In this document: piece after piece, positions 43,486 to 53,411 of the stretch
Layout: each line of letters opens with the position of its first letter
How positions within the stretch are numbered: the stretch's first letter is position 1
Assembly (NCBI GenBank): GCA_946540735.1
Contig: CAMNIN010000004.1
Location: forward strand, 53,252-117,251
Direction: 5' to 3'
DNA length: 64,000 nt
Source of the DNA: an uncultured Prevotellaceae bacterium
Lineage (GTDB): Bacteria; Bacteroidota; Bacteroidia; Bacteroidales; Bacteroidaceae
Program-made: the position numbers and the translations under genes
The notes under the pieces: generated by a model
What the model was told of the DNA's origin: nothing
The model's input: only the letters and a program-made list of their open reading frames with translations
Database searches by the model: none

Positions 43486-43542
43486 TTAGATTTTTTGTTA
43501 GTTGGTTATTGAACGGTTGATAGTATGGTTGTCATTTTGTTA

Positions 43543-43574
43543 GCAAAATTAGCCATTATTTATGAAACTGGCAA
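43543..43574 (-). promoter_or_regulatory. lrp-unit promoter
   Basis: Minus-strand TAATTTTGC (43543-43551) with a partial ATTG -33 element (TTG at 43572-43574) 20 nt upstream. Confidence 0.5.
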
Positions 43575-43610
43575 TTTTTTGAGCTTTTTTTTCTTTTATC
43601 GCCATCATCT

Positions 43611-43644
43611 TTTGTATTTTCCGTGTTTTTCTTGTTACTTTTGC
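43611..43644 (+). promoter_or_regulatory. Promoter of the LOG-family gene
   Basis: TTTG (43611-43614), 21-nt spacer and TACTTTTGC (43636-43644), 37 nt before the ATG. Confidence 0.7.
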
Positions 43645-43681
43645 AATTCAAAATAAAGTCTACATTTTTAATAAGCATGAC

Positions 43682-44218
43682 ATGAGAATAGCTGTTTTTT
43701 GTTCGGCCAACGACGCACTTGATCCCGATTTTTTCACGATGACCCGAGCCTTGGGAGAATGGATCGGCCGCGGAGGTCACACCCTGGTTTATGGTGGATG
43801 TGACATGGGGCTGATGGAGTGCGTGGCGCAGGCGGTGCATGAGTCGGGCGGACAGGTGATCGGTGTGATACCCGCCCGTTTGGAGCAGGGAGGCCATACC
43901 TCAGATTGTATCGACGTGCGCATCCTATGCGAGACGTTGGGTGAGCGCAAACAGCTGATGCTTGCCCACAGCGATGTGGTGTTGGCGCTGCCAGGAGGTA
44001 TCGGCACGCTCGATGAGATATTCACAGTGGCAGCGGAAGGCACGTTGAGCTATCACGACAAGCGTGTCATCGTCTACAACATGAAAGGCTTCTGGGACGG
44101 ACTGGAGTCGATGCTTGACGGATTGCAGCTTCAGGGAGTGATGCGCGGCGATTATCACCGCCGCATCACTTTTGCGCATGACGCAGACGAGCTGCTGCGT
44201 CTTCTTGTCGAGTCATGA
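43682..44218 (+). CDS. LOG-family phosphoribohydrolase (TIGR00730-type Rossmann protein)
   Basis: A 178-residue Rossmann-fold protein of the LOG (lonely guy) family. The signature LPGGIGTLDEIF (PGGxGTxxE) and the upstream YGGCDMGLMECVA block with a catalytic-type Arg in GERKQLM are present. LOG proteins release ribose-5-phosphate from nucleoside 5'-monophosphates such as AMP or cytokinin nucleotides. The length is normal for bacterial members. It is a single-gene unit convergent with the GH43 gene (16 nt between stops), with a clear promoter. The natural bacterial substrate is unknown. Confidence 0.9.
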   Translation: MRIAVFCSANDALDPDFFTMTRALGEWIGRGGHTLVYGGCDMGLMECVAQAVHESGGQVIGVIPARLEQGGHTSDCIDVRILCETLGERKQLMLAHSDVVLALPGGIGTLDEIFTVAAEGTLSYHDKRVIVYNMKGFWDGLESMLDGLQLQGVMRGDYHRRITFAHDADELLRLLVES

Positions 44219-44234
44219 CACTCTGTCTCCAGGC

Positions 44235-46229
44235 TTATTTCTTGCTGACGAGAGGCAGTGGACCGTTGAGAGTGGGAATGACGGGAATGATGTTGCCTTT
44301 TTTGTCGAAAGAGAGTTTGTCGATGCACACTTCCCGATGAGTTCCAGGCACGCCGCCACCGAATTTCTTATCCACGAAGTTTTTGTTGATGCGGTGGTAA
44401 ACGATATACCATTCGTCTTTACCCGGAATCTGCAGGATGGAGTTATGGGCCGTGCCGTAGATTTTGTCCTCAGGTTTCTGCTTGATGACGAGATAGTTGT
44501 TCTCGTTGATCTGGATGGGGCCGAGCGGTGATTTCGCAGTGCCATAGCACACATGGTAGTTGGGGCTTCCTGTATCGTCGACCGACCAGAGGAAATAGTA
44601 TGTGCCTTTGCGGAAGAAGACATAAGCCCCTTCTCTGAAAGCCCATGTTTCGAGGCTTCCACCTTCGGGAGTAAGCAGTTTGATAGTCTCCTTTTTCACC
44701 GAGAGCATATCGTCGTTGAGTTCGGCGCCTGCCATGAACCCATTTCCCCAGTAGAGGTAATGCTTCCCGGTTTTAGGGTCAGTGAATACATCCACGTCGA
44801 TGGCCTGTCCGCCCCTTGCCGCCTTAGGCCTGTCATTATCAGTGATGATCGGTGCGCCAGAATCAACGAAAGGTCCTGCGGGGTCGTCGCTGACAGCCAC
44901 TCCGATTTCTTTGCGGTTGGTTTTGGGGTTATGAGCCGAGAAATAGAAATAATATTTGTAAGAGCCATCTTTCTGTTTGATTTCCTCGATGCAAGGAGCC
45001 CATGCATTGCCGTTGGCCCATTTCACTTGGTCCCCTTTCACGTCGAGCATTTTCCCCTCATCGGTCCAGTGTATCAGGTCGGTGCTTGAGAATACGCTGA
45101 AGTCGTGTCCTCCCCATCCCGGAGTACCGTCGGTGGTGCTGTAGATATAATATTTCCTAGTTTTGTGGCTGTAGAGAACCTCCGGGTCGGCATGGAATCC
45201 CGGCAGGATAGGCTGCTGGTGATTGCCGAACTCCCTGAGCAGTCGTTCCTTCTCAGCCTTGGTGATGGGAATCATGGTGCCATGTCTGGGTGTGAATTTC
45301 CCTTTTGTCTCGGTGTTTTGCACGAACTGGAAGGTTTTGAGGTCTTCAGAGCGGCAGAATTGGTAGTGTCCGTTGCCATAGCAGTCGTACATGATGATCC
45401 ATGATTTCCCGTCGATGGCTTTGCAGACGCCTACGCCTTCGACAGCCTCCTTGGTTTGCTCCACATGTCCATCCACCATTTTCCACTTGTCGGTGAGTTG
45501 GCGGGCCACCGCTTGGTAGATGCCCCTTCCAGATTCTTGTTTGTAGAAGAGATGATAGAGTTGGTCGTCTTCATTGTACACGATATCACCGTCGATGGTC
45601 GCGTTGCCAGCGTCGAAGAGCCACCTCGGTTCCCCTTCCAGGTCGGTGAAGTCCTTATTGGCGTATTGGTAGTAGATTTTGTCGAAAGAGCCCTGGTCGC
45701 TGGTCCTCAGTGAGTAGAACACCATGTATTTGCCAGCCTGGTGGTCGTAGATGGTCTCAGGCGCCCACACTCGGGTCACGTTTTTCCAAGCCTTGGTATA
45801 CCGGGTAGGGAAGTTGACCGTGCTGTGCTGCCAGTGGATGAGGTCAGTAGATTTCAGGAGCACCATTCCGCGGTTGCTCGCCCATCCCAGGCTCGAGCGC
45901 ATGTCGGTGGCCACCATATAGAACGTCTTTCCGTCCTCGCATCTCAGGATATGCGGGTCGCGGACGCATTGTGTGAGAGCGATGGTGTCGCTTGTGATGA
46001 CAGGCAGGCCATGGTTGAGCGGCGTGAAGTTATATCCGTCGTCGCTGATGGCATAGCATATCTGCTCGTCCTCAGGGGCATTGCTGTTGAAATAGGTGAA
46101 GAGATAGGCCACCATCTCGTCGTCGTTCTCCCCTGCGGGGGCGTTGAGGCCGTGATGGGCAGCAGAAACGGGGATGAAGGTCATCGCAAGGAGGTAAAAG
46201 GCCAGAGCCAGTGTCTTTTTTCTATCCAT
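44235..46229 (-). CDS. Secreted protein with two GH43-type five-bladed beta-propeller domains
   Basis: A 664-residue secreted protein with two GH43-like propellers. The signal peptide ends PVSA. Domain 1 (~35-345) shows VRDPHILR, STDLIHWQ, RVWAPETIYD and NATIDGDIVYN. Domain 2 (~360-655) shows GFHADPEVLYS, SSTDLIHWTDE, NAWAPCIEEI, AIDVDVFTDPKTGKHYLYWG and GSLETWAFREGAYVFF. GH43 enzymes mainly cleave arabinose or xylose side chains, so it could debranch arabinan or arabinogalactan. Both domains keep Asp/Glu candidates. The second looks the more canonical enzyme. The start at 46229 opens the signal peptide; the gene has its own -7 box. Confidence 0.85.
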   Translation of the reverse strand: MDRKKTLALAFYLLAMTFIPVSAAHHGLNAPAGENDDEMVAYLFTYFNSNAPEDEQICYAISDDGYNFTPLNHGLPVITSDTIALTQCVRDPHILRCEDGKTFYMVATDMRSSLGWASNRGMVLLKSTDLIHWQHSTVNFPTRYTKAWKNVTRVWAPETIYDHQAGKYMVFYSLRTSDQGSFDKIYYQYANKDFTDLEGEPRWLFDAGNATIDGDIVYNEDDQLYHLFYKQESGRGIYQAVARQLTDKWKMVDGHVEQTKEAVEGVGVCKAIDGKSWIIMYDCYGNGHYQFCRSEDLKTFQFVQNTETKGKFTPRHGTMIPITKAEKERLLREFGNHQQPILPGFHADPEVLYSHKTRKYYIYSTTDGTPGWGGHDFSVFSSTDLIHWTDEGKMLDVKGDQVKWANGNAWAPCIEEIKQKDGSYKYYFYFSAHNPKTNRKEIGVAVSDDPAGPFVDSGAPIITDNDRPKAARGGQAIDVDVFTDPKTGKHYLYWGNGFMAGAELNDDMLSVKKETIKLLTPEGGSLETWAFREGAYVFFRKGTYYFLWSVDDTGSPNYHVCYGTAKSPLGPIQINENNYLVIKQKPEDKIYGTAHNSILQIPGKDEWYIVYHRINKNFVDKKFGGGVPGTHREVCIDKLSFDKKGNIIPVIPTLNGPLPLVSKK

Positions 46230-46252
46230 GGTACTGTAGTTGTTATTTTTTT

Positions 46253-46261
46253 GCAAAAATA
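46253..46261 (-). promoter_or_regulatory. Promoter -7 box of the tandem GH43 gene
   Basis: Minus-strand TATTTTTGC, 23 nt before the ATG, with a weak TTG 20 nt upstream. Confidence 0.5.
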
Positions 46262-46299
46262 CGAATAATCTTTGAGAAAAGCAACACAAAGCATCAGTA

Positions 46300-47370
46300 T
46301 TACATCCCCTCCGTCATTTGCTGCATGTTAGGGAGAGCAGTTGTGGGGATGATGAGAGCGATGGTCTTGGCCCTCATGTAATCCTCCTCCATGAAGAAGA
46401 ATCCCCCGTAAGGGTTGTTCTTCCCCCAGGAATTCTTGCAGATGTAGAATTGTTTTCCCTCTTTGTCGTGCGCGATGCCGACGACAGCCATGCAGTGGTC
46501 GTCGGTGGTCTGTGCATGGTCGAAGGCCCGCTGGCGGCTCTGCTGCGTGACAGGCTTGTGGCCGTGGGGCAGCCGGGCTATGCCCCGTCGGAAATCGCAG
46601 TCAGGTTCGGTGACGTCGCCCTCCCAGCAGACGGGATGTCCTGTGCGCAGTGCATGGTCCACATATCGCATCAAGGAGTCGATAGGCAGATTGAGAAACA
46701 CATCGTGATGATGGTTGTCGGGCACCTCGAGGACAAACGACTGTCCGAAGGGGTGATGGGTGAAACTGGTCAGAGGAAGGTATTCATCCTTGGCACAGAT
46801 GCTGTGGGCGAACTCCAGAGGCGTGTACTGGCAACCGAGCATGAACACCCAAGCAGGCAGGTAGCCGATGGCCTCATCGAGGGTCTTTCCGATCTGCCGG
46901 TCGAGATGCTCCAGTCCGGTGAGGTGAGCCCGTGCGTGCAAAGCGCTACGCCGCACCTGGATGGCGAGCCCTGTGAGGTCGGCATCCCCGGGCATGCGGT
47001 AAGAACTGAAAGGCATGGCGCCGTAGCACTGCAGCAGACGCAAGGCCATGGTCGACATGCCCCTCAGTGAAAGCTTGTACTGAGGGCCGTGGACATAGCA
47101 CTGCCTCGCCTGTTCGGCCAGAAGTTGGCGGGCCATGAAGGCCGCCGACAAGTCGACGGAGTCGCCTTGCATGAGGTGCTCGGTCTCAATGGTAGCCAGC
47201 ATGGCGTATATCCAGCAGAGGTCGTCGCCCCCCTGGTCTTTGACCGGTGTGGTGCGCAGCATCACGTCAGTGTGAAACCGCTCCGCCTCACCCCTTGGTT
47301 TCTCCCTGTGGCTCGTACAGGAGCCCACGAGGATACCGCAGATGACAAGTGGCAAGAGCCGTCGAGTCAC
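46300..47370 (-). CDS. C1-family (papain-like) cysteine peptidase lipoprotein
   Basis: A 356-residue predicted lipoprotein with a C1B/bleomycin-hydrolase-like peptidase fold. The lipobox is LVGSC (Cys18). The catalytic triad is visible: Cys52 in KDQGGDDLCWIYAML, His292 in DDHCMAVVGIA and Asn313 in CKNSWGKNNPYGG. The usual Gln of the oxyanion hole precedes Cys. The ATG overlaps the TGA of the S41 protease gene upstream (ATGA), indicating translational coupling. It probably degrades peptides in the periplasm or at the outer membrane. Confidence 0.87.
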   Translation of the reverse strand: MTRRLLPLVICGILVGSCTSHREKPRGEAERFHTDVMLRTTPVKDQGGDDLCWIYAMLATIETEHLMQGDSVDLSAAFMARQLLAEQARQCYVHGPQYKLSLRGMSTMALRLLQCYGAMPFSSYRMPGDADLTGLAIQVRRSALHARAHLTGLEHLDRQIGKTLDEAIGYLPAWVFMLGCQYTPLEFAHSICAKDEYLPLTSFTHHPFGQSFVLEVPDNHHHDVFLNLPIDSLMRYVDHALRTGHPVCWEGDVTEPDCDFRRGIARLPHGHKPVTQQSRQRAFDHAQTTDDHCMAVVGIAHDKEGKQFYICKNSWGKNNPYGGFFFMEEDYMRAKTIALIIPTTALPNMQQMTEGM

Positions 47371-48938
47371 TTCTTAAGCACCTCCAGGGCTTTCTGGATG
47401 ATGTCGTTGGTCTCGTTCATCACTTGGAAATACTCATTCATGTCCCACAGGTCGCGAGCCACGAGAGCTTTGAGCTGGGTGCGCAGGTAGGGCAGGGTGG
47501 TGGCCAGTTCCTCGTCGTCTTTGGGTTTCACCTCCGAAGCCTCGCCATTGGCGATGACAGCGTCGACAAAACTCTGTGGCACCTCATAGTTGGCATTGAA
47601 GTCCTCGAAGTTGGCATAACGCTTCTTGAGAGCCTTGCGGTTGGCATCGATATACTTCAGGTTGGCATTGATGATAGCACTCTTGGCAGCGAGCTGCCGG
47701 TGGTACTTGGTGTATTTAGTGGTGTCGAGCGGTACGAAATAGTCGGGCATGATGCCACCGCCGCCATAGACGGTGCGGTGCTCACGAAGCGTCAGGAACC
47801 GCAGCGAGTCGGCGAAGTGGATGCTGTCGGCATTGGTCAGTTCACCTTTCTTCAGTCTGTTGTCGAGGTCCTTGGCATAGTCTTTCTGGTCGCCCTTGAC
47901 ATAAGGCTTCTGGATGCACCGTCCTGAAGGAGTGTAGTAATGAGCGATGGTGAGCCTGATCATGGAACCGTCGGCAAACTCGATGGGGCGCTGCACCAAG
48001 CCCTTGCCGAACGAGCGTCGGCCCACGATGAATCCCCGGTCCTGGTCCTGGAAGGCACCAGCCACGATCTCGGCGGCCGAGGCACTGAACTCATTGACAA
48101 GAACGACGACGCGGCCACGGTAAGGGCGTGTGCCTCCGTCTGAGCGGTATTCGTGGCGAGGTGTGCTTCGTCCGTCGGTATAGACGATCATGTCGCCTTT
48201 GGCGAGAAACTCATTGATGACATTGACCGCAGCCTGCAGATATCCGCCGCCATTGTCCTGTAAGTCGATGATGAGGTCGTCGATGCCCTTCTCCTGAAGT
48301 CGGTTGAGCGCAGCCATGAACTCATCGTAGGTAGTGGCGCCGAAGTTGCCGATGCGGATATAGCCCGTGCGCGGCCGGATCATGTAGGAAGCATCGAGAG
48401 AATAGACGGGGATTTTGTCGCGTACGACGGTGAAAGGCTGCTTTCCCTTGATGCCTGGCCTGACGATTTTGAGTTGAGCCTTGGTGCCCTTCGGGCCGCG
48501 AAGCCGCCTCATGATCTCCTCCTTCGACATTTTCACGCCGGCGATGGCCGTGTCGTTGACTTCGACGATGCGGTCGCCAGGCAGAATGCCTACTTTCTCT
48601 GACGGTCCGTTGGTGATGGTCTGGATCACCACCAGGGAGTCCTCCATCATGTTGAACTGCACGCCGATGCCCTCGAAGCTCCCTTCGAGCGACTCGTTCA
48701 TGGCCTTCACCTCCTTGGCGGTGGAGTAGGTGGAGTGAGGATCGAGTTTGTCGAGCATGCCCCGGATGGCATCCTCCACCAGTTTTTCCTCATCGACGCT
48801 GTCGACATAGAGGTTGGTGATGGCCATCTCGGCCATATGCAACTTGCTTTTGGGGTTTTTGTCGCCCAGTCGGAGTTGTGCTTGTATGCAGGTCGCGGTG
48901 AGCAGCGCGAAGGCTGCGGTGAGTAAGATTCTTCTCAT
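47367..48938 (-). CDS. S41-family carboxy-terminal processing protease
   Basis: A 523-residue secreted CtpA/Tsp-like serine protease. The signal peptide ends CIQA before Gln21. An N-terminal helical part and a PDZ domain (~90-165; GILPGDRIVEVND) precede the catalytic domain, with the Ser-Lys dyad at Ser287 (NEFSASAAE) and Lys312 (RRSFGKGLVQ). The C-terminal ~100 residues are helical and charged. It trims or degrades periplasmic proteins. Start 4 nt after the parE stop; end overlaps the C1 peptidase start, so parE, S41 and C1 genes form one run. Confidence 0.94.
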   Translation of the reverse strand: MRRILLTAAFALLTATCIQAQLRLGDKNPKSKLHMAEMAITNLYVDSVDEEKLVEDAIRGMLDKLDPHSTYSTAKEVKAMNESLEGSFEGIGVQFNMMEDSLVVIQTITNGPSEKVGILPGDRIVEVNDTAIAGVKMSKEEIMRRLRGPKGTKAQLKIVRPGIKGKQPFTVVRDKIPVYSLDASYMIRPRTGYIRIGNFGATTYDEFMAALNRLQEKGIDDLIIDLQDNGGGYLQAAVNVINEFLAKGDMIVYTDGRSTPRHEYRSDGGTRPYRGRVVVLVNEFSASAAEIVAGAFQDQDRGFIVGRRSFGKGLVQRPIEFADGSMIRLTIAHYYTPSGRCIQKPYVKGDQKDYAKDLDNRLKKGELTNADSIHFADSLRFLTLREHRTVYGGGGIMPDYFVPLDTTKYTKYHRQLAAKSAIINANLKYIDANRKALKKRYANFEDFNANYEVPQSFVDAVIANGEASEVKPKDDEELATTLPYLRTQLKALVARDLWDMNEYFQVMNETNDIIQKALEVLKK

Positions 48939-48942
48939 GATG

Positions 48943-50904
48943 TTATGCTTCTTCTTCAGGGATATCTTCCTCGATGACGAGGTTGTTGATGATGAAATTC
49001 TGGCGCTCCATGGTGTTTTTTCCCATGTAGTATTCGAGCAACTGCTGCACCTTGTCGTTTTTGTGGAGCGTCACCTGTTCCAGTCGCATGTCGGGGCCGA
49101 TGAAGTGCACGAACTCGTCGGGCGAGATCTCACCGAGTCCTTTGAAGCGCGTGATCTCAGGGTCGGGTCCAAGGTCGCTGATAGCCTTCAGCCGCTCCTC
49201 GTCGCTATAGCAATAGCGTGTCACGTAGTCGCTTTTTCGCTCCCCGGCAGTCCGTTGCGAATCGGCCTCGGCGATGACCTGCTTGTTTTTGATCTTCGTG
49301 CGTCGCGCCCTCACCCTGAAGAGCGGTGTCTGGAGCACGTATACATGTCCTTTCTTGATGAGGTCGGGGAAGAACTGCAGGAAGAAAGTGATGATGAGCA
49401 GTCGGATGTGCATGCCATCGACATCGGCGTCGGTGGCCACGATCACCTTGTTGTAGCGCAGTGTGTCGAGACCGTCCTCGATGTCGAGAGCAGCTTGCAA
49501 GAGGTTGAACTCCTCGTTTTCGTAGACCACCTTTTTGGTAAGTCCGAAAGAGTTGAGAGGTTTGCCTCGCAGCGAGAAGACCGCTTGTGTGTTGACATCA
49601 CGGCTCTTGGTGATGCTTCCGCTGGCCGAGTCGCCCTCGGTGATGAAGATGCAGCTTTCCTCCTTCCGGTCGTTTTTCGTGTCGCTGTAGTGTATGCGGC
49701 AGTCGCGCAGTTTGCGGTTGTGCAGATTGGCTTTCTTAGCCCTCTCGCGCGCCAGTTTGGTCACACCAGCCATGGCCTTGCGCTCTTTCTCGCTCTCCGC
49801 GATTTTCTGCAGCATGGTCTCTGCCACGTCGGGGTTTTTGTGCAGGTAGTTGTCGACCTCCTGTTTGATGAAGTCGCCGACGTATTTGTTGACCGACACC
49901 CCCTCAGGGCTCATGGTCAGAGATCCGAGTTTGATTTTTGTCTGGCTCTCAAACATCGGTTCTTCGATGTTGACGGCGATGGCAGCCACCAGTCCGTTGC
50001 GGATGTCCCCATATTCGAACCCTTTTCCGGAGAACTCCTTGATGGTCTTGGCGATATGCTCCTTGAAAGCGCTCTGGTGGGTGCCGCCCTGCGTGGTATG
50101 CTGTCCGTTGACGAAGGAGTGGTATTCCTCGCCGTACTGGTTGGTGTGAGTGAAAGCGATCTCGATGTCCTCGCCCTTCATGTGGATGATGGGGTAGATG
50201 CCCGGGCTGGTCATGGTGTCGTTGAGCAGGTCCTCCAGTCCGTTGCGGCTGAGGATGCGCCTACCGTTGTACATGATGGTCAGTCCGGTGTTGAGGTAGG
50301 TGTAGTTGCGGAGCATGTTCTCCACGATATCGTCGTGGAAGCGGTAGTTCTTGAACATCGTGTTGTCGGGTTCAAACCAGATGTAGGTACCGTTTTCGTC
50401 GTCGGTGGCCTGTGTGGTGTCGCTCTGCAGCACGCCCAGGGCGAAGGTGGCGCTGCGCACCTGTCCCTCGCGGTAGGACCTCACTTCGAAACGAGAGCTG
50501 AGGGCGTTGACAGCCTTCACGCCCACACCGTTGAGTCCCACGCTTTTCTTGAAAGCCTTGGAGTCGTATTTTCCGCCAGTGTTGAGCACGCTGACGGCCT
50601 CAATCATCTTTCCCTGCGGGATGCCTCTTCCATAGTCGCGCACCCTCACGCGCAGATTGTCCTCGATGTCGATTTCGATGCGCTTCCCGGCGTTCATCTT
50701 GAATTCGTCGATAGAGTTGTCGATCACCTCCTTGAGGAGCACGTAGATACCGTCTTCGGGCAGCGAGCCGTCGCCCAGCCGGCCGATATACATGCCGGGT
50801 CGTGTGCGGATATGCTCGATGCCCGTCAGGGTACGGATATTATCGTCGGTGTATTCTACGGTGGGTTGCTGTGATGGGTCAAATATATCTTTTTCTTCTT
50901 GCAT
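48943..50904 (-). CDS. parE: DNA topoisomerase IV subunit B
   Basis: A 653-residue type IIA topoisomerase ATPase subunit. GHKL ATP-binding motifs (VIDNSIDEF with the Mg-binding Asn; [21 protein letters not shown]) are followed by the transducer region and the TOPRIM core with EGDSASGS and [10 protein letters not shown]. The length and lack of the long gyrase B insert favour ParE, as is usual for the Bacteroidetes gene in this kind of context, but GyrB cannot be formally excluded by eye. With ParC (elsewhere) it decatenates daughter chromosomes. It starts 28 nt after the acetyltransferase-like gene and is followed by two protease genes. Confidence 0.9.
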   Translation of the reverse strand: MQEEKDIFDPSQQPTVEYTDDNIRTLTGIEHIRTRPGMYIGRLGDGSLPEDGIYVLLKEVIDNSIDEFKMNAGKRIEIDIEDNLRVRVRDYGRGIPQGKMIEAVSVLNTGGKYDSKAFKKSVGLNGVGVKAVNALSSRFEVRSYREGQVRSATFALGVLQSDTTQATDDENGTYIWFEPDNTMFKNYRFHDDIVENMLRNYTYLNTGLTIMYNGRRILSRNGLEDLLNDTMTSPGIYPIIHMKGEDIEIAFTHTNQYGEEYHSFVNGQHTTQGGTHQSAFKEHIAKTIKEFSGKGFEYGDIRNGLVAAIAVNIEEPMFESQTKIKLGSLTMSPEGVSVNKYVGDFIKQEVDNYLHKNPDVAETMLQKIAESEKERKAMAGVTKLARERAKKANLHNRKLRDCRIHYSDTKNDRKEESCIFITEGDSASGSITKSRDVNTQAVFSLRGKPLNSFGLTKKVVYENEEFNLLQAALDIEDGLDTLRYNKVIVATDADVDGMHIRLLIITFFLQFFPDLIKKGHVYVLQTPLFRVRARRTKIKNKQVIAEADSQRTAGERKSDYVTRYCYSDEERLKAISDLGPDPEITRFKGLGEISPDEFVHFIGPDMRLEQVTLHKNDKVQQLLEYYMGKNTMERQNFIINNLVIEEDIPEEEA

Positions 50905-50932
50905 GTAAATCTCGAATGTTAAGTCTCAAATG

Positions 50933-52081
50933 TCAAATCTTCTTCTTGTAGCAGCGGCGTCGCTTATGGAGCTCGGTCTTCAGTGCCCCCCACTGGCTCT
51001 GCACATTGGAGTTGGTCTCCATTTCGACATTGGTCTCTCCCCATTCGAAGCCATAGGCCGAGTAACGTGGGATCAAGTCAGAGAAGAGCAGTGCGTTGGC
51101 CCCTTTGTTGCGGTATTCAGGCAGCACGCCTACGAGGTAAAGGTCGACGATATTGGTCTTGTGCCACTTGATGGCTCTCAGGAGGTGCCACCAGCCCAGC
51201 GGCCACAGGCGCCCTTTATGGCATTTCTGTAGCGCCTTGGACATTGAGGGCAGGGTGAGTCCGACGCCCACGGTCTTGTGCGGTTCGACGTTCCAGTCCT
51301 CGATCACCGTGAAGAGGTTGAGGTCGGCCAAAGGCATATACATGCGCACATACTGGTCGACCTGCTTGTCGGTGAGTTCAGAGAAGCTGTAGAGGTCTTT
51401 CATGCATTCGTTGAGCACGTTGAAGACCCTTTTCCCGTAGCCACCCTCGAACACCTCTTTCCTGGTGAGCTTTTTCACGTGCAGGTTGTATCGTTTTTCG
51501 ATCATCTGAGCGATCTTGGCGTATTTCTCCGGCACCTCCTTGGGTACGAAAAGCTTGAATTCGACATAGTCGTTGTCTTTCTCGAATCCCCCGATCCGTT
51601 CCAGGTGCTGTGGATAATAGGGATAGTTGTAGATGGTGGCCAGGGTGCCCAGTTGGTCGTATCCGTGAGTCAGCATCCCCTCGGGATCCATGTCGGTGAA
51701 TCCGAGCGGTCCCACCATTTCGTTCATACCCTTGGATCGTCCGTAGTCTTCGACGGCCTTGAACAAGGCCGTCGACACATCGAGGTCGTCGATGAAGTCG
51801 ATCCATCCGAAGCGCACGCACTTGCGCTGCCACTTGTCGTTGGCCTTATGGTTGATGATGGCTGCCACACGGCCCACGATGCGATTGTCCTTATAAGCCA
51901 GGAAGTAGGCCGACTCGCAGAACTCGAAAGCGGCGTTTTTGTCTTTGCTGAGTGTCTGCAGCTCGTCGCTGTAGAGCGCCGGTGCGTCGTAGGGGTCGCC
52001 TTTGTAGAGGTCGTAATGGAATTCGATGAACCGTTTGAGATCCTTGCGTGTCTCAACACTTTTGATCGTAATAGCTGACAT
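50933..52081 (-). CDS. GNAT-fold acetyltransferase-like protein
   Basis: A 382-residue cytoplasmic protein. The N-terminal ~160 residues look like a GNAT fold (IEFHYDLYKGDPYDAPALY; AFEFCESAYFLAYKDNRIVGRVAAIINHKAN as separate strands and turn, with GRV near the acetyl-CoA-binding region). The C-terminal half has an Arg/Lys-rich VDLYLVGVLPEYRNKGANALLF segment typical of GNAT motif A, suggesting a second GNAT unit. Substrate unknown. It is the first gene upstream of parE and has a perfect promoter (52116-52147), so it may help drive parE. The ATG at 52081 is chosen because 52129 would lie in that promoter. Confidence 0.75.
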   Translation of the reverse strand: MSAITIKSVETRKDLKRFIEFHYDLYKGDPYDAPALYSDELQTLSKDKNAAFEFCESAYFLAYKDNRIVGRVAAIINHKANDKWQRKCVRFGWIDFIDDLDVSTALFKAVEDYGRSKGMNEMVGPLGFTDMDPEGMLTHGYDQLGTLATIYNYPYYPQHLERIGGFEKDNDYVEFKLFVPKEVPEKYAKIAQMIEKRYNLHVKKLTRKEVFEGGYGKRVFNVLNECMKDLYSFSELTDKQVDQYVRMYMPLADLNLFTVIEDWNVEPHKTVGVGLTLPSMSKALQKCHKGRLWPLGWWHLLRAIKWHKTNIVDLYLVGVLPEYRNKGANALLFSDLIPRYSAYGFEWGETNVEMETNSNVQSQWGALKTELHKRRRCYKKKI

Positions 52082-52115
52082 ATCGAAATAATCAGTGGTT
52101 ATTAATATACATCCG

Positions 52116-52147
52116 ACAAAAGTAAGCAAAAATGCTGACCCGACAAA
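52116..52147 (-). promoter_or_regulatory. Promoter of the GNAT-parE-S41-C1 run
   Basis: Minus-strand TTTG (52144-52147), 19-nt spacer, TACTTTTGT (52116-52124), 34 nt before the ATG. Confidence 0.72.
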
Positions 52148-52162
52148 ATTTATGGTCGTTTT

Positions 52163-53395
52163 TTAGGATTTCTTACAGACAAAAATCAAGTGGTCGCGTT
52201 TTCCGATGGTGGATGCGAACAGGTAGTTGTCACCCCCGTCGGTGATGTGTAGGCGTTTGCGGAGTTCGGCCACGGAGAGCGGGAAGTTTCGCACGGTGAT
52301 GTTGGCCTGCCGCATCTCGCCCAGGCAGTGGCGCAGTTGGCGTTTGTTCATCGTGGAGCATCCGACGATGCGCATTCTCCGTCCGGGGAAGTCGTCCAGT
52401 TGTTGGTGAGAGAGGAAGAGGTGGCTGTTGGCAGAGAGCGCCTTGACCGGGAAATGCAGTGCAAGTGAGGCAAAGCACCCAGCCTTCATGATGGCGGCAT
52501 GCGGTTCATAGAGCCAGCAGAATGACTCCGCCTCTTGCACATCACTCACCAAGGGCGGCAGTGCAGCCCCCTGCTCGGTGTTTTCGTCGGTGGAAAAGAT
52601 GCTGTCGTCGTTGGCGCAGAAGATGCGCACCGGCAGTCGGGTATTGTGCCGTGAGAGGACGACGAGCAGTTCTTTGCATTCGTTGGCTGTGGCCACGAAG
52701 TGCACCTCGTCGACGGAGCCCGGGCATACGGAGTGGAAGCTTCTGACGGTGTCGTGCCAGTCGAGCATGGGAGAGAGTTTGACCATGAGGAGGTCGGGTT
52801 TTTGCAGCAGTCGTGGCAGCAGCGGCAGGATGTCGGGTGTGCAGTCGCTGATGGCATGTGTGCGCTGTCCGTGCTTGTCGCGTCGTGCAGGATCGATGAA
52901 GAGCAAGGTGAGCGGCGGCAACTGCTCGAGCAGTTGCAGGCAGTCGCCCTCCCACACCTCGGTCTGCGTGAGGTGCAGCACGTCGAAATTGTTGCGTGCG
53001 CACCGGCACAGGTCAGGTTGCCGTTCGATGTAGATGGCGCGCTGGAAGAGCGTGGCGAGAAATGAGAAGTCGACACCCAGTCCCCCGGTCAAGTCGGCCA
53101 TGGTTCTTGGCGCGTCTTGATCGGGCAGTGCGGCCATGAGTCGCTGGCAGATCCTGTTTTTGTAGTTTGCGGTCGCCTCAGATGAGCATTGTTCAAGGGC
53201 GAGGTGAGCAGGGTAGACGATATCGTCGCAAGCCGCCCATGCAGGCAGTTTGCCACGTGCTTTCTGCCAGCCTGCGATCTGGTCGATGGCGAATGCGATA
53301 TCGATGCCGTCATACCTGTCGGCATGCAGGGCCAAGGTGCGCACGTCGTCGCCTCTGTGCATGAGGATGAACTGTCGGGTCGCTTGGTCGGTCAT
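52163..53395 (-). CDS. Class I SAM-dependent methyltransferase with THUMP-like/ferredoxin-like domains (PG1098 type)
   Basis: A 410-residue protein like the Porphyromonas PG1098 family. A helical N-terminal part (1-95) precedes a Rossmann methyltransferase core: motif I MADLTGGLGVDFSFLA (~98-113), acidic strand end IYIERQPD, and a putative FIDPARRDKHG catalytic region (PARRD, ~168-175). The C-terminal ~130 residues form the THUMP-like/ferredoxin-like part (FPLSVAELRKRLHI). Relatives are probable RNA methyltransferases; the target is unknown. The start at 53395 is 16 nt after the dipeptidase stop. Confidence 0.82.
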   Translation of the reverse strand: MTDQATRQFILMHRGDDVRTLALHADRYDGIDIAFAIDQIAGWQKARGKLPAWAACDDIVYPAHLALEQCSSEATANYKNRICQRLMAALPDQDAPRTMADLTGGLGVDFSFLATLFQRAIYIERQPDLCRCARNNFDVLHLTQTEVWEGDCLQLLEQLPPLTLLFIDPARRDKHGQRTHAISDCTPDILPLLPRLLQKPDLLMVKLSPMLDWHDTVRSFHSVCPGSVDEVHFVATANECKELLVVLSRHNTRLPVRIFCANDDSIFSTDENTEQGAALPPLVSDVQEAESFCWLYEPHAAIMKAGCFASLALHFPVKALSANSHLFLSHQQLDDFPGRRMRIVGCSTMNKRQLRHCLGEMRQANITVRNFPLSVAELRKRLHITDGGDNYLFASTIGKRDHLIFVCKKS

Positions 53396-53411
53396 GTGAA
53401 GGCCCCGTCGT

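Noticed and set aside
48814..50874. 686-residue forward open frame
   Set aside because: It is antisense to parE (and the S41 start), which has full-length conserved motifs; the frame is a shadow.
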